Origin: Deltaproteobacteria bacterium
GTDB lineage: Bacteria > Desulfobacterota > Desulfarculia > JACQYL01
Direction of reading: 5' to 3'
Assembly: GCA_016208165.1 (NCBI GenBank)
Contig: JACQYL010000041.1
Coordinates: forward strand, 1 to 64,000
DNA length: 64,000 nucleotides
A program made the translations under genes and the position numbers. Each line of letters begins with the position of its first letter. Position 1 is the stretch's first letter. Under the pieces are notes generated by a model, which made no database searches, was not told the origin of the DNA, and saw nothing but the letters and a program-made list of their open reading frames with translations. This document shows, piece by piece, positions 1 through 8,670 of the stretch.

Positions 1-2300
1 TAACCGAAGGCGGACTGGGTGATGCCGATGACGGCTTGATCCGGGTCTCCGCTTTCGTCCAAAATGATGGCGTTTTTGCCTCCCAGCTCGGCGATGACTT
101 TCCTTATGATTCGCTGACCAGGATACACGTGTGAGCCTTTTCGAATCAGCCCCAGCCCAACTTCTTTGGACCCGGTGAACACCACGAGCGCCACTTCCGG
201 GTGCTTCAACAACGCGTCACCGAGTTCCTCGCCCGTTCCCGGCAGTATATTCAGGACGCCGTCGGGCAAGCCGCTTTCCCGAAAAAACCGGCTTAAAACG
301 AATGCCATGACGGGCGTCTGGCTCGAGGGCTTGAGAACCACGGTGTTACCGGCGACAATGGCGGCGCTCGTCATGCCTGTGGCAATGGAAAGCGGGAAAT
401 TCCACGGGGAAATAACCACCGCCACGCCCCGGGGTATCATTTCCACCTCGTTGATTTCGCCCGGAATCTGTTGCGTCTCGATTGTCTTTCCGAGCCGGAT
501 CGCATCCCTTCCGTAGTATTCGAGAAAATCAACGGCCTCACACACATCGGCGTCCGCCTCTCGTCTGATCTTCCCCGATTCTTTCATCATTAGGGCGATG
601 AGAAACGCTTTCTCGCGCCGCATGCGCTCCGCTGTCTCGAACAGAACTCGGGCCCGTTCCTCCGGCCGCACCCCCCTCCAGCTCAAGAACGCCCGATGCG
701 CGGCATCCACGGCGAGGTCGGCGTGAGCGGGTTCCGCCTTGGATACGAAGCCGATCACTTCTGATCGATCGGACGGATTGATGGATTCGAAACAATTACG
801 AGCCCGGACCTCTTTTCCATCGATTATAAGAGGGTGATCCTTTCCCAGGGAGTCTTTCACGTCTTCAAGCGCTCGGGAAACGAGATCGCGGTTCTCTTCC
901 ACGGAAAAATCCAGTACCGGCTCGTTCACAAAGGGCCTGCGGGAGGTGTCGGTTTCCGGCCTCGCGAAGGCTATCTTCGACGGACGTTCGGAAGAGAGGT
1001 GTTGTGGGGGTTTTAGAAGACCCTCGAGGGAAGATTTTTCGATACTACTGGTCTCAAGGGCCCTGAGGAAAGACTCATTGGCGCTGTTCTCCAGGATTCT
1101 CCTCACCAAATACCCCATTCCCGGTATGAGTTCGCCGTAGGGAATGTAAAGGCGGGTGGGAACTCCCATCTTTAGCAGAGGATCAGTAAGCGGTTCACCC
1201 ATGCCGTAGAGCAGTTGAAATTCGAAATGTTGCGCGTCCAGGGCCTCCGCCGCCGCCAGTGCGTTGGATAGGCTTCGTACGTTGTGGCTCGCAATCGCCG
1301 GTACGATGTACTCGTTGTGCTTGAGGAGGAGCCTCGACAGTCTCTCGAAATTCGCATCCGTCTCCCGCTTTCGGGCAAACACCGGCGCCGGCCACCCGAG
1401 ACGCTTGGCTTTGATGACCTCATAGTCCCAGTAAGCGCCTTTGACCAACCGGATGATGAGCGGGTGACGGCGGCTCTCCGCCCATTGGATCAGGGAACGG
1501 ATCCGCTGCTCGGAATCCCTGAGGTAAGCCTGTATCGCTATGCCTGCGTTGAAATGTTCGAATCGATTTTCGTCGAGCAATTCGGTCAGAATATCGGCGG
1601 TGATTCCGAGCGATTCGTATGTTTCCGCGTCCAGGGTCACAGTGGCATGGCAGGACTGCGCCATGGAAAAGATTTTTCGAAGCCGATTCTTGACCCTTTC
1701 GGCGGTCCCTTGCGGGTTGACCGGATCGAACTGGGAAAACAAGGACGACAGCTTAAGGGATATGCTGATGTCGGAACCGTCCTCGAGTGACGAAGAAAGC
1801 TTCTCGAGAAGGTTCAGATAATCGTGCATGTATCGGTCCGCCTCGACTTCACTGATGACCTCCTCGCCGAGAAAATCCACCGTAAACAGCAGCCCTCGCC
1901 GCTGAAGAGCTCGAATGGTTCCCAGGGCCTTGGTTACGTTGGACCCGCAGATGAAGTATCGAGCCAGCCGCTCGGTGGCGGAATGGATCATCTTCGCAGG
2001 AAGGGCGTCCGCCCCATAGCGGTCCAATAGCGACAATCCCTTTACCAGAGACGTCAGATGGGCTTCTCCCAAATATTCCTGAAGATGCCGGGTCGTGCTT
2101 TCAGCCCCCCGCAGAACCGGATATACGTCTATGAAACGCAAGACCTGCGTTTTGAACTCGTCGTTCCGGAAGCACTGTTCGAGCAATCTGGACTTCCACC
2201 ATCCCGGTGACCAGAGTGACGGTTTCTTCTCTTCCATGTAGGAGAACATCCGTTCTCCGATTTGCCGTATCCTGGCTTCCAACTCCATGGATTCCACCAT
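1..2300 (-). CDS. putA: Bifunctional proline dehydrogenase / glutamate-semialdehyde dehydrogenase, 3' truncated by window edge
   Basis: Oxidises proline to pyrroline-5-carboxylate (N-terminal PRODH domain) and then to glutamate (C-terminal aldehyde dehydrogenase domain). The frame opens at ATG 2300, preceded by GGAGA 7 bases upstream, and stays open to base 1 (about 766 codons). Near the edge it encodes ELGGKNAIIL and then ITQSAFGY in the same frame; this is the aldehyde dehydrogenase signature just before the catalytic cysteine, which should lie outside the window. The N-terminal half has the helical layout of PutA-type proline dehydrogenases (RLARYFICG, LLFTVDFLGEEV). No transcription partner is visible; the next gene is divergent. 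Domain order and length match fused PutA proteins of Desulfobacterota. The C-terminus and catalytic Cys cannot be checked here. Confidence 0.9.
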   Translation of the reverse strand, partial: MVESMELEARIRQIGERMFSYMEEKKPSLWSPGWWKSRLLEQCFRNDEFKTQVLRFIDVYPVLRGAESTTRHLQEYLGEAHLTSLVKGLSLLDRYGADALPAKMIHSATERLARYFICGSNVTKALGTIRALQRRGLLFTVDFLGEEVISEVEADRYMHDYLNLLEKLSSSLEDGSDISISLKLSSLFSQFDPVNPQGTAERVKNRLRKIFSMAQSCHATVTLDAETYESLGITADILTELLDENRFEHFNAGIAIQAYLRDSEQRIRSLIQWAESRRHPLIIRLVKGAYWDYEVIKAKRLGWPAPVFARKRETDANFERLSRLLLKHNEYIVPAIASHNVRSLSNALAAAEALDAQHFEFQLLYGMGEPLTDPLLKMGVPTRLYIPYGELIPGMGYLVRRILENSANESFLRALETSSIEKSSLEGLLKPPQHLSSERPSKIAFARPETDTSRRPFVNEPVLDFSVEENRDLVSRALEDVKDSLGKDHPLIIDGKEVRARNCFESINPSDRSEVIGFVSKAEPAHADLAVDAAHRAFLSWRGVRPEERARVLFETAERMRREKAFLIALMMKESGKIRREADADVCEAVDFLEYYGRDAIRLGKTIETQQIPGEINEVEMIPRGVAVVISPWNFPLSIATGMTSAAIVAGNTVVLKPSSQTPVMAFVLSRFFRESGLPDGVLNILPGTGEELGDALLKHPEVALVVFTGSKEVGLGLIRKGSHVYPGQRIIRKVIAELGGKNAIILDESGDPDQAVIGITQSAFG

Positions 2301-2583
2301 GCTGCGTTCTCCGCGGTCCACAGATGGGCGTGTCACACGTTCCTGGTGATTTCAGCGCACCGTTCATGAAAAAGAACCGGTTCCGTGAACGGCGCCGTCG
2401 GTACGCCGAGGCGCCGGCGGCAAATTCAATCTTGCATCAAGGGAGCGAAGATGTCAAAAGGGATGATGCTTCTGGAAAAGTCGACGAAATGCCTCGGCCG
2501 GACGCATGCGCAAATGAAGCGGGCATTTCAGCCTTTTTGAGGGCTTTTCAGCCACAACACACGTTGTTCCTGGAGAATACGCC

Positions 2584-3699
2584 ATGGCCAACCTGATCGT
2601 TTGTTGTTTTCCCGGAGACGAAATCGCCCTTTTCGGAAATGCGGTACTCGGCAAGAATGATGAACAGTGGAAGGCCCTTCTCGTGTGTCCCGATCCGTTG
2701 GCCGGTCAATCTTACGAACAGGCTGCAGGTGCGTGGCGTACATCCTGTGTGGAATTGGGAGTGGAACCCCTGAAAAGCCTGAACCTCCCCTTTCTTCCGA
2801 CGAAACAGTACGATTGGGGGGAACTCTCCGGCCTGATCCGGCCTTTCCTGAAATCCTGCGACAAGGTGTACGTTCCGGACCTCGAAGACGTTTCCTTCTT
2901 TCGACGGATGGTGAGTTTCTCCGCGGCGAGACACGCGACGTCCGTATGGGCGGAAGCGGTCTCAGGAGTCGGGGACGCCATTCACATATTGGATAGAAAT
3001 CAGATAAACCGACTTTTCGGAATCGCCAATCAGCACTATGCCCTGCGACTTCGGGAAAAAAGGTTAGTTACCCAGGACTTTCGATCGGTCCGGCAATACC
3101 GCTGCCTGAGCGGAGAGACGGCGCTCCGGTTCTCGCACCAGTGGCTGTCCACGAACACACCGGACATTATGGACGACGACCCGTGGGACATTGGGAATTC
3201 AGTTTTCGAGCAAGAACGCCACCGGCTGGAACTGGCCGCGCTCCAACAATTGGAGTGGAATACCCTGGTCGAGATCGGAGGATGCGTGGGCGCCTTTACC
3301 CATCGGTTGGTGGAGGCTTTCCCGGGGAAGGATATCTGCGTGTACGAGCCCAACGCTCACTTCGCCGCAACGCTTGCCCGGCGCCTGGGTCAACGAGTTC
3401 GAGTGGTTCACGGCGGCGTCGGGAACCTGACGGAATCGTTCGACGTGGTGTTCGCCTCGAGTGTACTCTACTATCTCAAGAGGTTCCCTTTGAGCCTGTT
3501 GGACAGCGCCAATCGCTATTTCGTTACGAGCCATATCCGATGGTATCACGAGGAGATCGTCGGGCCGGTCTTTTTGGCGGCGGGCTGGAACGCGGTTTAC
3601 GAGCACGAACTGCTCCCGGCCATCGAGGACTTCTGTTGCATACCCATTCTCCGGGAAGGAGCCTGCATAGTAGCCCATGAACGGCCGCACGCGGCGTAA
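2584..3699 (+). CDS. PIG-L/LmbE-like domain fused to NodS-like SAM methyltransferase
   Basis: 371 residues. Residues 1-160 look like a PIG-L/LmbE deacetylase fold, but the metal-binding PHPDDE motif is degenerate (CCFPGDEIALFG), so deacetylase activity is doubtful. Residues 190-340 form a class I methyltransferase: motif I LVEIGGCVGAFTHRL, an acidic motif II ICVYEPN and post-motif FDVVFASSVLYYL, closest in style to NodS-family N-methyltransferases. ATG 2584 follows TGGAGA at good spacing. It is divergent from putA and convergent with the first exported-protein cassette, so it is probably monocistronic. PIG-L/NodS pairs occur in glycan or glycolipid modification; a sugar-amine substrate is inference only. 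Confidence 0.7.
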   Translation: MANLIVCCFPGDEIALFGNAVLGKNDEQWKALLVCPDPLAGQSYEQAAGAWRTSCVELGVEPLKSLNLPFLPTKQYDWGELSGLIRPFLKSCDKVYVPDLEDVSFFRRMVSFSAARHATSVWAEAVSGVGDAIHILDRNQINRLFGIANQHYALRLREKRLVTQDFRSVRQYRCLSGETALRFSHQWLSTNTPDIMDDDPWDIGNSVFEQERHRLELAALQQLEWNTLVEIGGCVGAFTHRLVEAFPGKDICVYEPNAHFAATLARRLGQRVRVVHGGVGNLTESFDVVFASSVLYYLKRFPLSLLDSANRYFVTSHIRWYHEEIVGPVFLAAGWNAVYEHELLPAIEDFCCIPILREGACIVAHERPHAA

Positions 3700-3761
3700 C
3701 GGCTTGCCTGCGGTCCCAGCCCGCCGGGCAGGTGCGCGTGCGATGCTCTCCCGTTTGCTCG

Positions 3762-3797
3762 GAATAGAAAAGGCAGGGCCGTTCCGGGTCCTGCCTT
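3762..3797 (-). terminator. Intrinsic terminator of cassette A1
   Basis: AAGGCAGG (3770-3777) pairs with CCTGCCTT (3790-3797). Read on the minus strand the stem is followed by TTTTC. It lies just past the stop of the A1 exported protein, and close relatives of the same hairpin end the three other cassettes. Confidence 0.75.
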
Positions 3798-3821
3798 CCC
3801 CATACAGTGCTTCTTGAAAGC

Positions 3822-4460
3822 TTACTTTTTGATCTTCTTTCGAAATCCAACCAGGCCCAGAAGGCCCGCGCCGAACAGCCAGACGGCTCCAGGAATGGGG
3901 ACCACGCACTGGGTGGCTATGGCTGCGTAGGTTTTCAGCGGCAAGGGACAATTGACGCCGACAAGATCGTCCCCCGTAACGTTAAAATCAAAATACACGT
4001 TTTCCCAACAAGGGTTCGGCTCGATCTTGAACGACCACTCGGTGAAGTAGTATTTATATCCGCCGATCCACACTTCATATTGATCCGTAACCTCTAGATT
4101 CGTCACCTCAAATCCACCGGGAGTGGACACGGACACGTCGTACGCAACGTTGTAGGTGGACCCAAACTTTACCCACCCCTCCTTGTATGGGTTCATGTGG
4201 TCATAGTTGTTCGCAAGGATGGCGAGATCATGGCCCTGGTAGTCAGTGGTGAGTAAAGGTTGGTTGAGCGGCCCTGGGTTGGTTCCCCAATCCGTGGGTG
4301 ACATGTAAGGTGTGGCAGCGCCGTTCCAATGCCAATACGCCCACAGAGTGTTGTAGTCATCCGCCCAGTCCGGAAACCATCCGGGCGCTGAGTTTGCGTA
4401 TACCAACCCCGGCACCAAAAAGACGCAGAGAAACGCGACTAATAGAACCCTTCTCTTCAT
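3822..4460 (-). CDS. Exported protein A1 with VPxPxxxWL C-terminal sorting signal
   Basis: 212 residues. An N-terminal signal peptide (MKRRVLLVAFLCVFLVPGLVYA) is followed by an aromatic-rich secreted domain of unknown fold (EPNPCWENVYFDF near residues 145-157) and a C-terminal tail VPIPGAVWLFGAGLLGLVGF plus RKK. This tripartite tail (motif, hydrophobic helix, basic end) is the VPLPA/PEP-CTERM kind recognised by exosortases, so the protein is expected to be processed and placed at the surface or in the exopolysaccharide matrix. No exosortase gene is in the window. It is paralogous to A2 (9324-9941). Its leader carries a GEMM-I riboswitch and terminator, so expression should follow a cyclic dinucleotide signal. 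Confidence 0.85.
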   Translation of the reverse strand: MKRRVLLVAFLCVFLVPGLVYANSAPGWFPDWADDYNTLWAYWHWNGAATPYMSPTDWGTNPGPLNQPLLTTDYQGHDLAILANNYDHMNPYKEGWVKFGSTYNVAYDVSVSTPGGFEVTNLEVTDQYEVWIGGYKYYFTEWSFKIEPNPCWENVYFDFNVTGDDLVGVNCPLPLKTYAAIATQCVVPIPGAVWLFGAGLLGLVGFRKKIKK

Positions 4461-4487
4461 TGTTCGTCCTCCTTAGTTTTGCTGCAT

Positions 4488-4590
4488 AAAAAAAGCCGAG
4501 TTGCCTCCCTCCAGGCAACCCGGCTGTCTCTCTTGAGATCCGTGGCTTTCCGCACCCGACTCACAACGGGATTGGCTTTATCTGGCTATT
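4488..4590 (-). ncRNA. GEMM-I (cyclic-di-GMP-I type) riboswitch with overlapping terminator, copy 1
   Basis: Read on the minus strand: CCAGATAAAGCC, a CCCG/CGGG hairpin, GTGCGGAAAGCCACGG, an ATCTC/GAGA element, then GCCGGGTTGCC. These are the conserved GEMM-I aptamer blocks. The final block (4514-4524) also pairs with GCCGAGTTGCC (4495-4505), followed by seven T (minus strand), making an intrinsic terminator that excludes the aptamer's closing helix. Ligand binding should therefore favour read-through into A1 (an ON switch). Mechanism is inferred from base pairing; ligand identity (c-di-GMP or cGAMP) is not decided by sequence inspection. Confidence 0.9.
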
Positions 4591-4869
4591 CAAGTTGTCA
4601 AATAGTTACCTTGTAGTGTATCGGAATCCATTCAAGTCGTCAAGTAAAAAATGCAGTACAAAAAAAGATGGCAGAGGAAGGAAGACTCCCGGAATCCATC
4701 CTAGTTTTCCACGGCAAGATAGTCCCCTGCTTGCCATTTGAGAAATACTCCGCAGCCGGTAGGTCTAGCTGTTTGAACGCGTGGATACTTCTTGATCATC
4801 CGGCAATATCAGACGATGAAGCTAAAACCTTTGGAACACTTTCCGACTTGAGGGGCGGCATCGGGCCAA

Positions 4870-7611
4870 TCATATGGTACCCATCCCAAAATCGAATCCT
4901 TTTTTGCCCTCGTATCCACGCTTCATTTCCGCTATCCGTTCCTCTAATCCCTGTGCAATGCGGTCCTCGGGTCTTTCGCCTTTTCCCCGCCGCTCCAGTT
5001 CTCTCGGGTCAATCGGTTTGCCGAATACTACGGTGATCGGATGAAACCGTTTCAGAAACCTTCCCGGCGGCAGCGCCTGATCGGCGCCTTGTATCAACAC
5101 CGGAACCACTTTTACTGGAAAGTGATTCAGGATAAAGCCGATGCCGGACTTGAAGGCCTGCAGTTCACCTGTATGGGATCGCTGACCTTCGGGAAACCAA
5201 ACCAAGCTTCTTTCCCGCTTCAGGACTTCAGCTCCGAATGCAAGGCTGGAAAGCGCAGCCTTTTCCGGATCGATGGGGACCACTTGTCCCAGCCGGCTGA
5301 TAAAACGGTTGAACCAGTTGGCGAAAGCCGCACCCGTCCAGCCGCCCCAGTAGGTTTGCCGCAGGATCTGGAATTCAAGGGCCGCCGCAAGGGCGAACGG
5401 ATCGAGATAGCTGATATGGTTAGGGGCCATAACAAAAGGTCCTCTCAGCGGCAGGTGCTCTCTCCCTATTGTGTTCAAGCCAAAGGCGTTTTTTATAAGA
5501 AATCGGTTGAATAAGAAAAGAATTCGGACGACCATCGTCATACGAGGCCCCAACGGCTCGAGCCATCGTTCTCCCTGTCGGCTCAGAAAGCGCTCCGGAT
5601 ACTCAAAGAATGACACTTCCGGCCTGCGGGTGTCGACTGAACCGGAAGCTTCCGACACTTTTCGCAGCAGATCTCGCACGACGTCGATTTCGCCGATCGC
5701 TCTATCGTCGAGTTCCACACCGGTGCGTTGTGCAATTTCCAGCGTCAGATTCAACCAGCCCATGGAATCGATGCCCAGGTCGAGAAGAGGGCTTGCGTCC
5801 GGTGAAAGAGGCTGATCGTGATACCGGCGAGCCAACAGGTTCCAGACGTTTGTGGCCGCCCGATTGTTCAAAAGCTCACGGTCTTCGGTGGACATATCCT
5901 CGAATGATATGGGTCCGTGGATGTCCCGCCCTCCGGAATTTGCCCGATCTTTTGCCCGATCGTAGCGTTCGTGTAGCAAATGCCGCTTGACTTTCCCGAG
6001 TCGTGTTCGCTCCAGCGGCTCACGCGAAATCACAAAATCCGAAATCCGCTGATAGGAAGGTATCCGCTTCGATTCGGCTTCAATCGCCCGCTTCACCGCT
6101 TGGGGAATATCCTCAAGGCCGCGCTTGCGGATTTCGGACACCTCCGGTATGACAACCGCCGTGAGTTTTCCGTCTTCTTGAAAAATCCCGATCTCCCGAA
6201 TCATTGGACTTCGGCCGTAGGATGTTTCCACCTCCTTGGGCTGGATATTTTCTCCCCCCGGAGTGACGATGAGAGCGGAAAGGCGTCCGGTAATGAAAAG
6301 GTACCCATCATCATCAAAATAGCCGAGGTCCCCGGTCCGGAACCAGGCATCGTCGGTAAAACTTTCTTTGGTTCTTTCGGGCATGTTGTGATATCCGGAA
6401 AAAATGTTGGGACCCCTGGCCTGAATTTCTCCGGTTGGTTTCGTTTCAGTGCCGCGTTGTTGCAAGGCTTTCCCGCCGGCGGAAGAATCGATTCGGATCT
6501 CTACCCCGGATATGGGCCGGCCGACGCTCCCGATCCTGATCTTGCCGGGCGGGTCCAGGGTCAATAGGGGAGCCGTTTCGGTCAGTCCGTAACCCACGGA
6601 AACCTGCCAGCCCAGACCCTCCAATTTGCGCGCCAGCAACGGATCCAGAGCGGAGCCCCCGGAGGCCAGTATGGAAAGCTTAGGTCCGATCCTCTTGTGA
6701 AGAGGCTTGAAGAGCCATTTTCCGGCGGATAGACCGGCCCGTTCTCGTAGCCTCCCGGATAAGCCCACCAGGGAGTTGAAGAGATTTCCCGCTACGTTGC
6801 TTCGGGATCGGATCATGGACTCGATTCCTCCATACATTGCCTGATACAGACGCGGAACGCCGATGAGGATGGTCGCTTCCCCTTCCCTTACAGCTCGAAG
6901 AATTTCCGGCCCTGTCAAGGACCTGGGGAAAATGACCGGAACTCCGGAAGCCAACGGACCCAGCACTCCGATGACCAATGGGTAAGCATGGTGCAAAGGG
7001 AGCGGCAGGAGCATACGGTCGGCCTTGCCGATCAGACCGGTTTTGACTAGAGTGTCCAGTTGGAAGGTAATATTCTTGTGGGTCAGGGGCACCCCCTTGG
7101 GCGGGCCGGTGGTGCCCGAGGTGTAAAAAAGGATGGCCCGATCCGAAGCACGGGCGGAAGGGAGATCTCCCCCGTCGTCCAGCGCCGTCCGGCGCCAAAT
7201 TCGCTGGTCTTCAAGGTCGCCGTCGAGCAGAATCGTTTTTTCGTTCTCGGCGTTTATTCTTTTCAACCGTTCCATACCGCCGGCGTCGGCGAATATCCAA
7301 CGGGCGCCGCAATCCTTTAGTATTCCGGAGAGCACATCATCATCCAGTTGCGTATCCAAAGGAACCACCACTCCGCCGGCTCGGACGACGGCCAGACACG
7401 CCAGGATCCAATGAGCCCCGGCGCCGGCCAGAATCGCCACCGTATCCCCCACCGAAAGGCCGTCGTCTATCAAGCCCTGGGCCAGCGTTCGACTGGATTC
7501 CCCGAGTGTCCGGTACGTCCGCATTTCCATGCCCCCTTTTTGCACGGTCAAAACGGCCGGCTTTTCTCCGTATCCGGACAGCCCGTCGATCAAAGACATC
7601 AACGTTTCCAT
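4870..7611 (-). CDS. AMP-dependent acyl ligase / acyl carrier / PlsC acyltransferase fusion
   Basis: 913 residues in three domains. (1) Adenylating ligase, about residues 1-530: ATP-binding P-loop FYTSGTTGPPKGVPLTHKN, YGLTETAPL, and GYHNMPERTKESFTDDAWFRTGDLGY. (2) Acyl or peptidyl carrier domain, about 570-650, with attachment serine in LLDLGIDSMGWL. (3) Lysophospholipid-type acyltransferase, about 690-900, with NHISYLDPFAL (HX4D) and WFPEGQRS. The order suggests a fatty acid is activated, loaded on the built-in carrier and passed to a lysolipid, reminiscent of Aas with the domains reversed and a carrier added. It sits alone between cassettes A1 and B1 and has no riboswitch of its own. ATG 7611 is used; ATG 7599 is an alternative start. 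Confidence 0.85.
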   Translation of the reverse strand: METLMSLIDGLSGYGEKPAVLTVQKGGMEMRTYRTLGESSRTLAQGLIDDGLSVGDTVAILAGAGAHWILACLAVVRAGGVVVPLDTQLDDDVLSGILKDCGARWIFADAGGMERLKRINAENEKTILLDGDLEDQRIWRRTALDDGGDLPSARASDRAILFYTSGTTGPPKGVPLTHKNITFQLDTLVKTGLIGKADRMLLPLPLHHAYPLVIGVLGPLASGVPVIFPRSLTGPEILRAVREGEATILIGVPRLYQAMYGGIESMIRSRSNVAGNLFNSLVGLSGRLRERAGLSAGKWLFKPLHKRIGPKLSILASGGSALDPLLARKLEGLGWQVSVGYGLTETAPLLTLDPPGKIRIGSVGRPISGVEIRIDSSAGGKALQQRGTETKPTGEIQARGPNIFSGYHNMPERTKESFTDDAWFRTGDLGYFDDDGYLFITGRLSALIVTPGGENIQPKEVETSYGRSPMIREIGIFQEDGKLTAVVIPEVSEIRKRGLEDIPQAVKRAIEAESKRIPSYQRISDFVISREPLERTRLGKVKRHLLHERYDRAKDRANSGGRDIHGPISFEDMSTEDRELLNNRAATNVWNLLARRYHDQPLSPDASPLLDLGIDSMGWLNLTLEIAQRTGVELDDRAIGEIDVVRDLLRKVSEASGSVDTRRPEVSFFEYPERFLSRQGERWLEPLGPRMTMVVRILFLFNRFLIKNAFGLNTIGREHLPLRGPFVMAPNHISYLDPFALAAALEFQILRQTYWGGWTGAAFANWFNRFISRLGQVVPIDPEKAALSSLAFGAEVLKRERSLVWFPEGQRSHTGELQAFKSGIGFILNHFPVKVVPVLIQGADQALPPGRFLKRFHPITVVFGKPIDPRELERRGKGERPEDRIAQGLEERIAEMKRGYEGKKGFDFGMGTI

Positions 7612-7875
7612 GTAACGTTCACTTCCCTCGTATCGTCCAAGGCTCAGTCACAGCCATCGAACAGCGATGATCGGTAGCACTTACATCTAGATATAGACAG
7701 CTGCCCGGTACACTAGGGTAAATGCCGGTTTCGATGGAAGCATGGAAACTATTTGCTGTTGATCGTCATCCGCTCTTCAGCCTATCGCCGGCGAACAGAT
7801 GTGGACCGATGTCGAGGCCACCGGGAGACGGGATGTGGTTTCCCTTAATGAAGATGGATACGATGCAGCGGCAAC
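7612..7875. other. Intergenic stretch, no gene seen
   Basis: About 260 bases upstream of the ligase fusion and downstream of cassette B1. No convincing frame with a ribosome site was found; it presumably holds the promoter of the ligase fusion. Confidence 0.5.
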
Positions 7876-7920
7876 CGGAAAAGAACGAAGGCAGGACCCC
7901 TCGTTGGGTCCTGCCTTCGT
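7876..7920 (-). terminator. Intrinsic terminator of cassette B1
   Basis: Perfect 15-bp stem ACGAAGGCAGGACCC (7885-7899) with GGGTCCTGCCTTCGT (7906-7920), followed on the minus strand by TCTTTTCC. Same core as the terminators of the three sister cassettes. Confidence 0.85.
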
Positions 7921-7942
7921 TATAAAGGCACATTAGTAAAAC

Positions 7943-8545
7943 CTACTTTTTGGATCTTTTCTTGCGGAATCCCACCAAGCCCAGCAGACCGGAACCGAGA
8001 AGCCACAGCGCTCCGGGGATAGGTACGGCCTCGCACTCTTTCAGCTTGAAGGTCACGTCGAAGTAGCCCGTCTCCTCCCAGCCAAAGTTAGCCTCGTCCG
8101 GGCTGATGAAGGCCAGCAGCTCATAATTGAACGCTCCGTCGGTGAAGGAGAACAGGGTGGGATTGTCGAGATCCACCGCCCATCGCTTGCTGAACGAATT
8201 CCATGAGAAGTATCCGTAGGACTCTCCGGAGACGGCCTGACCGCCGGCCGAAGGCACTGAGAAATTGAACGTCAGGGTGAGAGGTATCGTGGCGTAATCA
8301 TCGAGGTTCAATGCGCTCTCGGTGTTGTACAGATAGAACAGGTTGTCGAAGTATACAGAGTCATACTCATCACAGTCGGGGCAGTAGAGATCGAAGGTTA
8401 CCGGGGACGAGGTCAATCCTCCCCCAAGAACCAATCCGGGGTCCGACGAGCCCACGGTGAGGCTATCCAGTTGAAACGTGACCGCCTGAGCCGGCAGGCT
8501 CAGCAACAATAAACCCAAAAACACCAAAACACACATTCGCTTCAT
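7943..8545 (-). CDS. Exported protein B1 with VPxPxxxWL C-terminal sorting signal
   Basis: 200 residues from ATG 8545, chosen because AAGGAGGGCGAA lies directly upstream; a longer frame to 8572 lacks this. Signal peptide MKRMCVLVFLGLLLLSLPAQA, then a secreted beta-rich domain beginning VTFQLDSLTVGSSDPGLVLG, then the sorting tail VPIPGALWLLGSGLLGLVGF and RKK. Close paralog of B2 (10295-10897), sharing long identical blocks such as NPTLFSFTDGAFNYELLA and GYFDVTFKLKECEA. Expected to be a surface or matrix protein handled by an exosortase. Expression is governed by the riboswitch at 8571-8670. Confidence 0.85.
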   Translation of the reverse strand: MKRMCVLVFLGLLLLSLPAQAVTFQLDSLTVGSSDPGLVLGGGLTSSPVTFDLYCPDCDEYDSVYFDNLFYLYNTESALNLDDYATIPLTLTFNFSVPSAGGQAVSGESYGYFSWNSFSKRWAVDLDNPTLFSFTDGAFNYELLAFISPDEANFGWEETGYFDVTFKLKECEAVPIPGALWLLGSGLLGLVGFRKKRSKK

Positions 8546-8570
8546 TTCGCCCTCCTTATGCTGAACGAAC

Positions 8571-8670
8571 AAAAAAGCCGAACTGCCTCCTACCAGGCAG
8601 CTCGGCTATCTCGTTTGAGATCCGTGGCTTTCCGCCCCCGTCTCGCAACGGGGTCGGCTTTTTCTGGTCC
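8571..8670 (-). ncRNA. GEMM-I riboswitch with overlapping terminator, copy 2
   Basis: Minus-strand blocks CCAGAAAAAGCC, a CCCCG/CGGGG hairpin, GGCGGAAAGCCACGGATCTC and GCCGAGCTGCC. The last block (8596-8606) pairs with GGCAGTTCGGC (8577-8587), which is followed by six T. Base changes between copies keep both the aptamer helix and the terminator stem (GAGCTGCC here, GGGTTGCC in copy 1), which supports both structures. Confidence 0.9.

Noticed and set aside
4668-5036. 122-codon frame on the plus strand
   Set aside because: Lies partly antisense to the ligase fusion gene and has no ribosome site or family resemblance.
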